Shown here: one piece after another, positions 25,179 through 34,154 of the stretch | Position numbering within the stretch: position 1 is the first letter of the stretch | How the letters are laid out: every line of letters starts with the position of its first letter | Assembly (NCBI RefSeq): GCF_947487305.1 | Contig: NZ_CANKWH010000002.1 | Coordinates: 356,523-420,522, forward strand | Reading direction: 5' to 3' | DNA from: an uncultured Paracoccus sp. | GTDB taxonomy: Bacteria > Pseudomonadota > Alphaproteobacteria > Rhodobacterales > Rhodobacteraceae | Length of the DNA stretch: 64,000 nt | Notes under the pieces: model-generated | Told to the model about the DNA's origin: nothing | Database searches by the model: none | Seen by the model: the letters and a program-made list of their open reading frames with translations, nothing else | Position numbers and translations under genes: made by a program

Positions 25179-26279
25179 TCAGAGCCGCGCCAGAACCTTG
25201 GGCAAAGCCTCGGCGAAGAGATCCAGCTCGGCCTCAGGCCCGCAGGACACGCGGATGCAGCGGTCCAGCGGCGCGACGCCGGGCATGCGGATGAACACCC
25301 CGTCCTCGGCCAGCCCCGCCACCAGCGCGCGGGCATAGGCCCCGTCTCGCCCGGCATCGAGGGCGACGAAATTCGTCGCCGAGGGCAGCGCGGTCAAGCC
25401 GTTCTGCTGGCCGATCCGGGCAATGCGATAGCGGGCGGTGACAACCTGCGCCTTCACCGCCTCGAGCCAGTCCTGATCGGCAAGCGCCGCCAGCGCGCCG
25501 GCCTGCGCCATGCGGTTCACCCCGAAATGGTTACGGATGCGGTTGAAGCCGGCGATGACCTCGGGGTTGCCGAAAGCATAGGCGATGCGCGCCCCGGCCA
25601 TGCCGTAAGCCTTGGAGAAGGTGCGGAAGCGGATCACGCGCGGGTCATCGACGTCGATCGCCGGGATGGCCGACGCGGGCGCGAATTCCACATAGGCCTC
25701 GTCCAGCAGCAGGACGCCCCCTTCCGGCAACTGGTCCAGCATCGCCTCGATCGCCCTGCCCTCGGACCATGTGCCCATCGGGTTGTCGGGATTGGCGAGA
25801 TAGGTCAGCCGGGCGCCGGTCTCGCGCGCCTTCGCTGCCAGCGCCGCCGGGTCCTCGGCGTCATCGCGATAGGGCACCTTGTTCAGCACCCCGCCAAAGC
25901 CCGCGACGTGGTAGTTGAAGGTCGGATAGGCGCCGTCCGACGTCACCACCTGGTCCCCCGGCGCGATCATCAGCCGGACGGCAAGTCCCAGCAGTCCGTC
26001 GATCCCTTCGCCCACCACCAGGTGATCCGGCGTCACCCCCAGATGCGCGGCCAGCGCCGCCATCAGCTCGTGATTGGTGCTGTCGCCATATTTCCAGATC
26101 TCGCCCGCCGCCTCGGCCATGGCCGCCACCGCGCGCGGAGAAGGGCCGAAGCCGTTCTCGTTCGCGCCAAGCCGGGCGGCAAAGGGCGCGCCGCGCTGAC
26201 GCTCCAGCGTCTCGGGTCCGACAAAGGGCACGGTGGCGGGCAGACTGGCGGGGATCGGGGCGAAGCGGACATTTGTCAT
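25179..26279 (-). CDS. Histidinol-phosphate/aromatic aminotransferase (HisC-like)
   Basis: A 366-residue fold-type I PLP enzyme. The PLP-Lys is in FRTFSKAYGMAGARIAYAFG (about 217-236). Other markers are LGANENGFGPSPRA near 38, NPDNPMGTW near 157, LDEAYVEF near 187 and RVSCGPEAE near the end. It belongs to the HisC family; the second copy type in Rhodobacteraceae often acts on phenylpyruvate or histidinol phosphate. ATG 26279 gives the family start; 26312 is longer but unlikely. No his genes lie nearby, so the exact substrate is open. Confidence 0.9.
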   Translation of the reverse strand: MTNVRFAPIPASLPATVPFVGPETLERQRGAPFAARLGANENGFGPSPRAVAAMAEAAGEIWKYGDSTNHELMAALAAHLGVTPDHLVVGEGIDGLLGLAVRLMIAPGDQVVTSDGAYPTFNYHVAGFGGVLNKVPYRDDAEDPAALAAKARETGARLTYLANPDNPMGTWSEGRAIEAMLDQLPEGGVLLLDEAYVEFAPASAIPAIDVDDPRVIRFRTFSKAYGMAGARIAYAFGNPEVIAGFNRIRNHFGVNRMAQAGALAALADQDWLEAVKAQVVTARYRIARIGQQNGLTALPSATNFVALDAGRDGAYARALVAGLAEDGVFIRMPGVAPLDRCIRVSCGPEAELDLFAEALPKVLARL

Positions 26280-26526
26280 GATGCCGAGGCTTCCGCGATT
26301 TGGCGCTGCCACGCAAGCCCCGCAGCGAGGTGATACGGACCAAAAACTTCACCGCCAGAGGTTGACTAGTCCGGTACTTGGGCGCTTTCTGGCGGCGCAG
26401 TCAGGCTGATCTGCCGACTGTTTTCAATCACGAAGCCCCGCCACCCATTCCGGCGGCTTTCTATTCGCACTGCCCGTTTTCCGGGCGGGCAGCTTGTCAC
26501 GGCTACTGCCTGAAGAAAGGATCATC

Positions 26527-27645
26527 ATGTCCAAGTCTTTCCCGCTTTCCCTGCTGGGCCTGTCCAGCATCGCCCTGATGGCCGCCGGGACCGCCCGGGC
26601 CGAGGTCATCTATGAAAACCAGTCCGGTGGCAGCGCCACCTTTTACGGCCAGTTCGATCCATCCTGGACCCAGTTCGACGATGGCGCCGACAGCCATGAC
26701 AAGATCGTCGACAACTCGAAGTCAAATTCGCGCGTCGGCTTCACGCTGAAACAGCCCTTTTCCGCCTTCGAGCTGGGCTTCAAATTCGAGACCGCCCTTG
26801 GCTTCCGCCAGAGCGCCTCGGTCAGCCAACTTGGCGAACCCGATGCGCTGGAATGGGACCGCACCAAGCTGCGCCATGTCGATCTGTCGCTGAAATCGGC
26901 CCAATACGGGACCTTCTTCATCGGTCAGGGCAGCATGGGCTCGGACAGCATCGGGGATCGCAGCCTCAGCCCGACCACGCTGGTCAATGACGTATCGATC
27001 AGCGACACCTCGGGCAGCTATCTGCTGCGTCAGGATGACGGGGCGCTGAGCGAGATCGCCGTGGGCGATGCCTTCAACAATTTCGGCGGCAATCGGCGCG
27101 GGCGCATCCGCTATGATTCGCCCGATTTCGGCGGCTTCGTCTTCCGCACCTCTTACGGCCGCAACATTCTGGTGCACGAGGATGATGACGATTACTGGGA
27201 TGTGGCCCTGTCCTATGACCGCGAGATGGCAAACGGCAACCAAGTCTCGGCGGGGATCGGCTATTATGTCCGCGACCGGGGTGACGGGCAGGAGGACATC
27301 AAGGACAGCTTCGCCTCGGCCGCGGTGAAAATGGCTTCGGGCGTCAATGTCGCGATGGCTCTCGGCAGCCGCGACAATGGTGGCAGCTATTCCTATGCCC
27401 AGCTTGGCTATATCGGCCAGTGGGTGGCCTGGGGCGACACCAGCCTTGCCGTCGACTACTACAAGGGCGAGGACATGGTCAGCGAGGGCGATGATGCCGA
27501 ATCCTGGAGCCTCTCGGTGGTCCAGAATGTCGCCAGCCTGAACACCGACATCTATGCCGGTTATCGCAGCTATGACTATGACGATGACGCGACCAGCTAT
27601 CAGAAGGCCGAGTCCGTCACCATCGGCGCGCGCTGGAAGTTCTGA
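26527..27645 (+). CDS. Outer-membrane porin (Porin_4 family)
   Basis: A 372-residue beta-barrel protein with signal peptide ending ...AAGTARA (cleavage near residue 24). The mature chain alternates strands (ATFYGQFDPSWTQFDD, RVGFTLKQPFSAFELGFKFE, ending SVTIGARWKF with the terminal Phe of outer-membrane proteins). It resembles Rhodobacter/Paracoccus porins. The leader contains hairpin CTGCCCG/CGGGCAG (26470-26492) and AAGAAAGG before the ATG. GCCGGCCC/GGGCCGGC (27654-27685) after the stop may help end transcription. Confidence 0.93.
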   Translation: MSKSFPLSLLGLSSIALMAAGTARAEVIYENQSGGSATFYGQFDPSWTQFDDGADSHDKIVDNSKSNSRVGFTLKQPFSAFELGFKFETALGFRQSASVSQLGEPDALEWDRTKLRHVDLSLKSAQYGTFFIGQGSMGSDSIGDRSLSPTTLVNDVSISDTSGSYLLRQDDGALSEIAVGDAFNNFGGNRRGRIRYDSPDFGGFVFRTSYGRNILVHEDDDDYWDVALSYDREMANGNQVSAGIGYYVRDRGDGQEDIKDSFASAAVKMASGVNVAMALGSRDNGGSYSYAQLGYIGQWVAWGDTSLAVDYYKGEDMVSEGDDAESWSLSVVQNVASLNTDIYAGYRSYDYDDDATSYQKAESVTIGARWKF

Positions 27646-27693
27646 TCGGTTCCGCCGGCCCGCCGCAATCGCGCGTTGGGCCGGCAGCCATGT

Positions 27694-27831
27694 CTACAGC
27701 TCGTCGCGCGAGCGTGGCGGACGGGGCTGATTCAGCAATCGGCGATCCTCCTGCAATTCAAGCCACATGGCGTTGACCACGGCGAACAGTGCCGCCAGCG
27801 GCAGGCCGAGGATCCAGGCGAAATACCACAT
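27694..27831 (-). CDS. cydX: Cytochrome bd oxidase small subunit CydX/YbgT-type
   Basis: A 45-residue single-helix membrane protein: MWYFAWILGLPLAALF, then AVVNAMWLELQED and a charged tail ending SRDEL. MWYFAWILG with the following GLP and the NAMWLE block is the CydX signature. AAAGGAGG lies just upstream of ATG 27831. It follows cydB by 15 bases and stabilises the CydAB oxidase. It is too short for most automatic gene calls. Confidence 0.93.
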   Translation of the reverse strand: MWYFAWILGLPLAALFAVVNAMWLELQEDRRLLNQPRPPRSRDEL

Positions 27832-27846
27832 GCGAGCCTCCTTTCC

Positions 27847-29013
27847 TCAATAGCTGTGGGTGTCGGGATCGGTGACATCGGCCTCGGTCACCTTACCCCA
27901 GAGCGTGCGATAGACCCAGGCCGTGTAAAGCAGGATCAGCGGCAGGAAGATCACCGTGCAGATCAGCATGACGAACAGCGTCAGATGCGAGGACGAGGCA
28001 TCCCAGACCGTCAGCGAGCTGTTCGGGTTGGTGTTCGAGGGCAGGATGAAGGGGAACATCACCAGCCCCACCGAGGAGATCATGCCGACGATCGCCATCT
28101 TCGACCACATGAGCGGCGACAGTTCATCCCGGGTGTTGCGCAGCGCACGCATTGCCATGCCCGTGCCGACGAAGCCCATGATCGGGGCAATGATGATCCA
28201 GGGGCGGGTGGCATAGGCGGCAAACCAGCTGCCCTGGTGCACCACCTCCGAGACCAGTGGATTCGACGGCCCGTCATGCGGCGGTTCGGTGACGAAGGCG
28301 AAGCCGTCGATGCCAAAGGCCATCCACAGCCCGGCCAGCGCATAGCCGGCCAGCACCACGACCGCCGCCTTGGCGCCATAATCCCGAGCCCGCGCCTGGA
28401 TCGCTCCCTCGGTCTTCAGCACCAGCCAGCCCGCGCCATGCATCACCATCATCGCCACCGACACCACCCCGCAAAGGATCGCGAAGGGCCGCAACATGCC
28501 GAAGAGCTTCATGAACGGCCCCGCCTCGTAGACCGCGTGCAGGTCGTCGGTCAGGTGGAAGGGTACGCCCAGAAGCACGTTGCCGACCGCCACGCCGAAC
28601 AGAAGTGGCGGCACCGTGCCCGACAGGAACAGCGCCCGGTCCCACATCGCCCGCCAGCGCGGATCGTCGCGCTTGCTGCGATACTTGAACGCCACGGGGC
28701 GAAAGATCAGCGCCGCGAGGATGAGGAACATGGCGAGGTAGAAGCCCGAGAAGCTGATCGCGTAAAGCGGTGGCCATGCGGCAAAGATCGAGCCGCCGCC
28801 AAGCACGAACCAGACCTGGTTGCCCTCCCAGACCGGGCCGACGGTGTTGATGACGATGCGGCGTTCTACATCATCCTTGGCGACGAAGGGCAACAGCGCC
28901 CCCACCCCCATGTCAAAGCCGTCGGTCAGGGCAAAGGCGATCAGCATCAGCCCGATCAGCAGCCACCAGATGACGCGCAGGATCTCGAAGGAAATCAGTT
29001 CATGCATGATCAT
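27847..29013 (-). CDS. cydB: Cytochrome bd ubiquinol oxidase subunit II
   Basis: A 388-residue integral membrane subunit with about eight to nine helices (LIGLMLIAFALTDGFDMGVGALLPF at the start, TDGFDMGVG being the family signature, VWEGNQVWFVLGGG after it). With CydA it forms the bd-type oxidase that reduces oxygen with ubiquinol at high affinity. It follows cydA after five bases and precedes cydX. No cydDC exporter genes lie in the visible neighbourhood. Confidence 0.97.
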   Translation of the reverse strand: MIMHELISFEILRVIWWLLIGLMLIAFALTDGFDMGVGALLPFVAKDDVERRIVINTVGPVWEGNQVWFVLGGGSIFAAWPPLYAISFSGFYLAMFLILAALIFRPVAFKYRSKRDDPRWRAMWDRALFLSGTVPPLLFGVAVGNVLLGVPFHLTDDLHAVYEAGPFMKLFGMLRPFAILCGVVSVAMMVMHGAGWLVLKTEGAIQARARDYGAKAAVVVLAGYALAGLWMAFGIDGFAFVTEPPHDGPSNPLVSEVVHQGSWFAAYATRPWIIIAPIMGFVGTGMAMRALRNTRDELSPLMWSKMAIVGMISSVGLVMFPFILPSNTNPNSSLTVWDASSSHLTLFVMLICTVIFLPLILLYTAWVYRTLWGKVTEADVTDPDTHSY

Positions 29014-29018
29014 CGGGG

Positions 29019-30599
29019 TTACTCCGCCGGGCTCAGGCGCGCGCGATGCGCGTCCATCCAGGTTTCGGTCAGTTCCACATCCTCATGCGGACCCTTGCGG
29101 ATGTATTTCAGCATCAATCCCATCTCGACCACGGCCAGCACCGAATAGAAGACGGCGAAGGCGATCAGCGTCATCAGCACCTCGGTCACCGACAGATTGC
29201 TGACCGACATGGCCGTGGGCAGGATGCCGTCCACCGTCCAGGGCTGGCGGCCGACCTCGGCCACGATCCAGCCCATCTCGACCGCGATCCAGGGCAGCGG
29301 GATCGCCAGCACCGCCAGGCGCAGCGCCCATCGCGGGTGCCGGCCGCCACTGAAGGACGAGCGGTAGAAGAAGAAGCCCATGATCGCGATCAGCGCCATG
29401 CCGCAGCCGACCATGATGCGGAAGGCCCAGAACAGCGGGAAGACCGGCGGGATGGTATCCTCTGCCGCCTGCGCGATCTGCTCGTCGGTGGCCTGCAGGG
29501 GATCGTCGAGATAGCGGCGTAGAAGGAAGGCATAGCCCAGGTTCTCGGAATGCTGCTCGAAGCGCTGGATCACCGCCGGGTCAGTCGCCTCGCGGTCCTC
29601 GCGAATGGTCATCAGCGTCTCGTAGGCAATGAGGCCCGAGCGCACCCGCTGGCGCGCCTCAGATTCCAGATCCTCGATGCCGGGGATGACCTCGTTGAAG
29701 GACCGGGTGCCGATCAGCCCCATGACATAGGGGATGTGGATCGCCCATTTCGTCTCGCGCGCTTCCTTGTCGGGAATGCCGAAGAGGGTGAACGAGGCCG
29801 GGGCCGGCTCGGTCTCCCACATGGCCTCGATCGCGGCCATCTTCATCTTCTGGTTCAGCCCGGTGTCATAGCCTGATTCGTCGCCCAGAACGACCACCGA
29901 CAGCGCCGAGGCGAGGCCAAAGCTGGCCGCCACAGCGATGGAGCGCCGCGCCAGGTCGACATGCCGGCCCTTCAGCAGGTACCAGGCCGAGACGCCGAGG
30001 ACGAACATCGAGGCGGTGACATAGCCGGCGCTGACGGTATGGACGAATTTCGCCTGCGCCACGCTGTTGAACATGACCTCGTAGAAGCTGGTCAGCTCCA
30101 TCCGCATGGTCATCGGGTTGAACTCGGCGCCGACCGGGTTCTGCATCCAGCCATTGGCGATCAGGATCCACAGCGCCGAGAAATTGGTGGCGATGGCGAC
30201 CAGCCAGCCGACCAGCAAATGCGCCTGTTTCGACAGCTTGTCCCAGCCAAAGAACCACAGGCCGACGAAGGTCGCCTCCATGAAGAAGGCCATCAGCCCC
30301 TCGATGGCCAGCGGCGCGCCGAACACGTCGCCGACGTAATGCGAGTAATAGGACCAGTTCATCCCGAACTGGAATTCCATGGTGATGCCGGTGGCGACGC
30401 CGATGGCAAAGTTGATGCCGAACAGCATGCCCCAGAACTTGGTCATCTGCCGCCAGATCGGGCGATCGGTCATCACATAGACCGTCTCCATGATGGCGAC
30501 GAGAATCGACAGGCCGATGGTCAGCGGCACGAACAGAAAATGAAATAGCGCAGTCATCGCGAATTGAAGTCGCGACAGTTCGACAACACCAAACTCCAT
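29019..30599 (-). CDS. cydA: Cytochrome bd ubiquinol oxidase subunit I
   Basis: A 526-residue haem subunit, normal size. The haem ligands match FHFLFVPLTIG (His near 19, haem b595/d region), FVHTVSAGYV (His near 185) and IMVGCGMAL (Met near 395). The quinone-binding Q-loop carries ETKWAIHIPYVMGL. ATG 30599 has AAGGAG 14-18 bases upstream; the longer frame to 30659 is not supported. The promoter region towards the divergent CDGSH gene has an 11-base C run on the plus strand. Confidence 0.97.
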   Translation of the reverse strand: MEFGVVELSRLQFAMTALFHFLFVPLTIGLSILVAIMETVYVMTDRPIWRQMTKFWGMLFGINFAIGVATGITMEFQFGMNWSYYSHYVGDVFGAPLAIEGLMAFFMEATFVGLWFFGWDKLSKQAHLLVGWLVAIATNFSALWILIANGWMQNPVGAEFNPMTMRMELTSFYEVMFNSVAQAKFVHTVSAGYVTASMFVLGVSAWYLLKGRHVDLARRSIAVAASFGLASALSVVVLGDESGYDTGLNQKMKMAAIEAMWETEPAPASFTLFGIPDKEARETKWAIHIPYVMGLIGTRSFNEVIPGIEDLESEARQRVRSGLIAYETLMTIREDREATDPAVIQRFEQHSENLGYAFLLRRYLDDPLQATDEQIAQAAEDTIPPVFPLFWAFRIMVGCGMALIAIMGFFFYRSSFSGGRHPRWALRLAVLAIPLPWIAVEMGWIVAEVGRQPWTVDGILPTAMSVSNLSVTEVLMTLIAFAVFYSVLAVVEMGLMLKYIRKGPHEDVELTETWMDAHRARLSPAE

Positions 30600-30687
30600 G
30601 AGCGGGGGGTCTCCTTGCTTGGGTTCGGCCACGCTAGCGGATTTGCAAGCCCGCACCAATGGTCAACTGGCGCGGCGTGTCGTCGCG

Positions 30688-30698
30688 CCCCCCCCCCC
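30688..30698 (+). repeat. Eleven-base poly-C tract in the cydA divergent promoter region
   Basis: Eleven consecutive C bases lie in the 191-base region between divergent cydA and the CDGSH gene. Long mononucleotide tracts are uncommon in this genome type and can slip during replication, changing promoter spacing. No known binding site overlaps it. Confidence 0.9.
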
Positions 30699-30790
30699 TT
30701 GATTTCTGCTTGGTTGACAGGGACCTCCGATCCGGCATCAATCGGGGCATTCGTCCCGCCAGCCCAATTGCCAGCCAACGGAGCCTGCCC

Positions 30791-31429
30791 ATGCCCCCCG
30801 CCTCCTCCGACAGCATCATCGTGACCTTTGACGGCAAGCGCTGCATCCATGCGCGGCGCTGCGTGCTGGCCCTGCCGGGCGTGTTCCGCGCCGGCGCCGA
30901 GGGTCAGTGGATCTTTCCCGAAAGCGCCCCGGCCGAAGAGATAGCCCGGGTCATCGGCGCCTGCCCATCGGGGGCGCTGACCTATCAGCGCAAGGATGGC
31001 GGGCTCGAAGAACAGGCACCGGGGGTCAACACCCTGCGTCCCTGGGAGGATGGTCCCAACGAGTTGCGCGGCGATGTCCGCATTGCCGGGCAGGAACCGC
31101 GGATGCGGGCGGTGCTGTGCCGCTGCGGCCAGTCGCAGCGGATGCCCTTCTGCGACAACAGTCATCTGAAGGCCGAGTTTCGCGCCACCTCCGACATTCC
31201 CTCGAAAGAGGGCAAGCCGCTCGAAGCCTTTGACGGGCCGCTGGAGGTGACGCCCACCAAGGATGGACCGAACATGATCGCCGGCAACCTGCAGATCATC
31301 GCCGGCAGCGGCCGCAAGGTGGCGACCGTGCGCAAGGCCTTTCTCTGCCGCTGCGGCCAGTCTAAGAACAAGCCCTTCTGTGACGGCAGCCACAAGGCAG
31401 CCGGGTTCAAGGCGGACGGGGCCGAATAA
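30791..31429 (+). CDS. CDGSH iron-sulfur protein with N-terminal Fer4_19-type domain
   Basis: A 212-residue protein. Residues about 10-65 form a divergent ferredoxin-like domain (GKRCIHARRCVLALPGVF ... ACPSGAL). Two CDGSH-type 3Cys-1His cluster motifs follow: CRCGQSQRMPFCDNSH (about 99-114) and CRCGQSKNKPFCDGSH (about 182-197). These bind [2Fe-2S] clusters and may act in redox sensing or iron-sulfur transfer. It overlaps the next GNAT-like gene by one base (TAATG). Confidence 0.93.
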   Translation: MPPASSDSIIVTFDGKRCIHARRCVLALPGVFRAGAEGQWIFPESAPAEEIARVIGACPSGALTYQRKDGGLEEQAPGVNTLRPWEDGPNELRGDVRIAGQEPRMRAVLCRCGQSQRMPFCDNSHLKAEFRATSDIPSKEGKPLEAFDGPLEVTPTKDGPNMIAGNLQIIAGSGRKVATVRKAFLCRCGQSKNKPFCDGSHKAAGFKADGAE

Positions 31430-31716
31430 TGAGCGATTTCCAGATCCGGCGCGAGGAAAGCGAGTCCCGCGGCCGCTATGTCACCGTGGTCGACGGGGTC
31501 GAGGCCGAACTGACTTTCTCCAAGGCCGGCACCGGCATGATCATCGCCGACCATACCGGCGTCCCACGCGAGATCGGCGGGCGCGGGGTCGGTCTGGCGC
31601 TGGCCGAGGCGATGATCGCCGATGCCCGCGCCAAGGGGCTGAAGGTCATGCCGCTCTGCCCCTTCGTGAACGCGCAGTTCAAGCGCCACCCGGACTGGTC
31701 GGACCTCCTGCCCTGA
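31429..31716 (+). CDS. GNAT-like N-acetyltransferase (YidJ/YjdJ-type, single domain)
   Basis: A 95-residue protein of the short GNAT_like family. It has the motif A region HTGVPREIGGRGVGLALAEAMIADARAKGLKVMPLCPF with the RGVGLAL acyl-CoA loop, and the typical VNAQFKRHPDWSDLL ending. It is smaller than classical GNATs but complete for this family. It is co-translated with the CDGSH gene, a pairing seen in other bacteria. Confidence 0.9.
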   Translation: MSDFQIRREESESRGRYVTVVDGVEAELTFSKAGTGMIIADHTGVPREIGGRGVGLALAEAMIADARAKGLKVMPLCPFVNAQFKRHPDWSDLLP

Positions 31717-31722
31717 GCCCTA

Positions 31723-32055
31723 TCAGCCCCGTGGCGCCAGAAGACCCAGCGCCCGCAGCTCGGCCTCGATCCCCGACAGCGGCGTTCCCCTGACCTCGGC
31801 GACCAGGTCGTCGAACTGCCGCCGCAAGCCCGCCTTTTCCTCGCCCCGGCAATCGTTCCAGGGCCGGCCCTGCAGCGCCATGTGCATGACGTAGTACCAG
31901 ATGAAATGCGGCCTGTTCCCGGCGATCAGCAGCGCGCGATAGGCCTCATGCGCGCCCATCGCCCGCAAGCTCGCCGCATCCGGCACCCCCGCCGCGATCA
32001 GCGCCGAAGCCGTGGCCGGCCCGATGCTCTGGATCGTGGTCAAATCGCTGTCCAT
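31723..32055 (-). CDS. TfoX C-terminal domain protein
   Basis: About 110 residues, matching the TfoX C-terminal domain: [39 protein letters not shown], a helix-hairpin-helix-like segment, then [25 protein letters not shown]. The N-terminal TfoX domain is absent, which is common. ATG 32055 is preferred; ATG 32070 is possible. In Gammaproteobacteria TfoX/Sxy affects competence; the stand-alone C-terminal domain has no known role. Confidence 0.85.
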   Translation of the reverse strand: MDSDLTTIQSIGPATASALIAAGVPDAASLRAMGAHEAYRALLIAGNRPHFIWYYVMHMALQGRPWNDCRGEEKAGLRRQFDDLVAEVRGTPLSGIEAELRALGLLAPRG

Positions 32056-32078
32056 CCGCACCCTCGCCTTCATCTTGG

Positions 32079-32120
32079 CCCAAATATCCCCGGGGGTCCG
32101 GGGGCGGCGCCCCCGGCTTT
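32079..32120. repeat. Rhodobacterales-type CAAATATCC intergenic element, copy 1
   Basis: CCAAATATCCCCGGGGGTCC followed by a GGGGGC-ggc-GCCCCC hairpin, upstream of miaB and the TfoX_C gene. Nearly the same sequence occurs at 47308-47347, and the core also occurs at 25156-25164. Such elements are very common near gene starts and ends in this order of bacteria. Confidence 0.7.
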
Positions 32121-32165
32121 CCAAAACCACCGCTTTCCTGTATCAGCCCGGCAATCCCGAGGACA

Positions 32166-33500
32166 ATGCCCATGACCGAGCCGACCGCAGCCCCGAAAAA
32201 GCTGTTCATCAAGACCTATGGCTGCCAGATGAATGTCTATGACAGCCAGCGCATGGCCGAGGCCATGGGCGCGGAAGGCTATGAGCTGACCGAGGACCAG
32301 TCGCAGGCCGACATGGTGCTGCTGAATACCTGCCATATCCGCGAAAAGGCGGCAGAGAAGCTCTACTCCGACCTTGGCCGGCTGAAGCCGCTGAAGGCCG
32401 AGAAGCCCGATCTGAAGATCGGCGTGGCCGGCTGCGTGGCGCAGGCCGAGGGCGAGGAAATCACCCGGCGGATGCCGCTGGTCGATCTGGTCGTGGGGCC
32501 GCAGGCCTATCACCGCCTGCCGGCGATGGTCCGGGGCGAAGCACCGAAGATCGTCACCGACTTCCCCGAAGAGGACAAGTTCGACCACCTGCCCCAGCGC
32601 CGCGCCACCCGCCGCGCGCCGGCGGCCTTCCTGACCGTGCAGGAGGGCTGCGACAAGTTCTGCGCCTTCTGCGTCGTCCCCTATACCCGCGGCGCCGAGG
32701 TCAGCCGCCCGGTGGAACGCATCCTGCGCGAGGCCCGCGACCTTGTCTCGCGCGGCGTGCGCGAGATCACCCTGCTGGGCCAGAACGTCAACGGCTGGCA
32801 TGGCGCGGGCGAGGACGGGCGCGACTGGGGCTTTGGCCGGCTGATCCGCGCCATTGGCGAGATCGAGGGGCTCGACCGCATCCGCTATACCACCAGTCAC
32901 CCCAATGACATGGCCGATGACCTGATCGCGGCGCATCGGGACGTGCCGCAGCTGATGCCCTACCTGCATCTGCCGGTGCAGTCAGGGTCCGACCGGATTC
33001 TGAAGGCGATGAATCGCAAGCACACGGCCGATCACTATCTGCGGCTGATCGATCGCATCCGTGCCGCGCGTCCCGACATCATGCTGACCAGCGATTTCAT
33101 CGTGGGCTTCCCCGGCGAGACCGACCAGGACCATGCCGACACGCTGCGGCTGGTCGAGGCGGTGAATTTCGGCACCGCCTTCAGCTTCAAGTATTCCCGG
33201 CGCCCCGGCACCCCGGCCTATGACCGGCCCGAGGTCGATGGCGCCGTCGCCGATGCCCGGTTGCAGGAATTGCAGGCGCTGCTGTCGCGCCAGCAGAAGG
33301 CCGCGCAGGAGGGCATGATCGGCCGGACGCTTGGGGTGCTGTTCGAAAAGCCGGGGCGGATCGCCGGCCAGATGATCGGCAAGTCCGATTATCTGCATTC
33401 GGTTTTTGTCGAGGCGCCCGAGGCGCAGGTGGGCGATCTGGTGCAGGTGCGCATCATCGAAAGCGCGCCGAACTCGCTGCACGGCGAACTCGCCGCCTGA
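32166..33500 (+). CDS. miaB: tRNA-i6A37 methylthiotransferase
   Basis: A 444-residue radical-SAM enzyme that adds a methylthio group to i6A37 of tRNAs. The UPF0004 domain ([33 protein letters not shown]) supplies three Cys for the second cluster. The radical-[11 protein letters not shown] motif is near 164-171. A C-terminal TRAM domain (about 375-440, [19 protein letters not shown]) binds tRNA. Length and domain order are normal. ATG 32172 is an alternative start. A strong terminator follows. Confidence 0.97.
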   Translation: MPMTEPTAAPKKLFIKTYGCQMNVYDSQRMAEAMGAEGYELTEDQSQADMVLLNTCHIREKAAEKLYSDLGRLKPLKAEKPDLKIGVAGCVAQAEGEEITRRMPLVDLVVGPQAYHRLPAMVRGEAPKIVTDFPEEDKFDHLPQRRATRRAPAAFLTVQEGCDKFCAFCVVPYTRGAEVSRPVERILREARDLVSRGVREITLLGQNVNGWHGAGEDGRDWGFGRLIRAIGEIEGLDRIRYTTSHPNDMADDLIAAHRDVPQLMPYLHLPVQSGSDRILKAMNRKHTADHYLRLIDRIRAARPDIMLTSDFIVGFPGETDQDHADTLRLVEAVNFGTAFSFKYSRRPGTPAYDRPEVDGAVADARLQELQALLSRQQKAAQEGMIGRTLGVLFEKPGRIAGQMIGKSDYLHSVFVEAPEAQVGDLVQVRIIESAPNSLHGELAA

Positions 33501-33522
33501 GGCCGGCACATCCGGAAACGAA

Positions 33523-33546
33523 AAAGGCGTCCCGAGGGACGCCTTT
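33523..33546. terminator. Bidirectional terminator between miaB and cold-shock gene
   Basis: AAAGGCGTCCC-GA-GGGACGCCTTT is a perfect hairpin with A-rich and T-rich flanks on both sides. It can end miaB transcripts rightwards and the convergent cold-shock gene leftwards. Confidence 0.9.
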
Positions 33547-33571
33547 CCGTTCGCGCGAGGCGACCTGAAGA

Positions 33572-33778
33572 TCAGATGAACTTCAGGTTGGTCGCCGATT
33601 CGCGGCCGTCGCGGCCGGCTTCGATGTCGAAGCTGACAGCCTGGCCGTCTTGCGGGTGCGACAGACCGGCGCGCTCGATCGCCGAGATGTGCAGGAACAC
33701 GTCGCGCTTGCCGCCCTCGGGGGCGATGAAGCCGTAACCCTTGGTGGCGTTGAACCATTTCACGGTGCCGTTGGCCAT
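33572..33778 (-). CDS. CspA-family cold-shock protein
   Basis: A 68-residue single cold-shock domain. It has RNP1 (KGYGFIAP) and RNP2 (VFLHI) with GTVKWFNATKG at the start. It binds single-stranded RNA or DNA and melts RNA structure. ATG 33778 gives the family start. A leader of up to 300 bases lies upstream, as in many csp genes. Confidence 0.96.
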   Translation of the reverse strand: MANGTVKWFNATKGYGFIAPEGGKRDVFLHISAIERAGLSHPQDGQAVSFDIEAGRDGRESATNLKFI

Positions 33779-34154
33779 CGTGATGTCTCCATTCATGTTT
33801 GCCGCCCGCGGAAGTGCGGCGGCCCGGCGCAGTCAGATCAAACTCGATGACTGATGCCGCAACGCGGAGAACAGGTCGAAGCAGAGATAACGTAGCCAGC
33901 GCCACCTAAGCGCGTTCGGACAAATAATCAAGCGATCTGGCATGGAATCGCGCCGTTGCGTCATTTCGGCAAGGAATCGCCTGCGGCATGGGGTCGCAGC
34001 AGCGTGACCACCCCAGCAAATGCTGACCCGGTTCAGCGAAATTCTCCCCTGAAAACACGGCTCTTTTGCGCAAACGCCTTTGTCGGGACCGGGCTTCGTG
34101 ATTACCTGTAAGGAAGGGCAGCATCACGCCCGACCAGCCACGAAGGAGGCTGAC
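33779..34154. other. Divergent leader region between cold-shock and universal-stress genes
   Basis: No gene is seen in these 376 bases. They contain the promoters and probable long csp 5' leader. The first 60 bases (GCCCGCGGAAGTGCGGC) can fold. No FNR- or heat-shock-type box could be identified with confidence. Confidence 0.4.
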
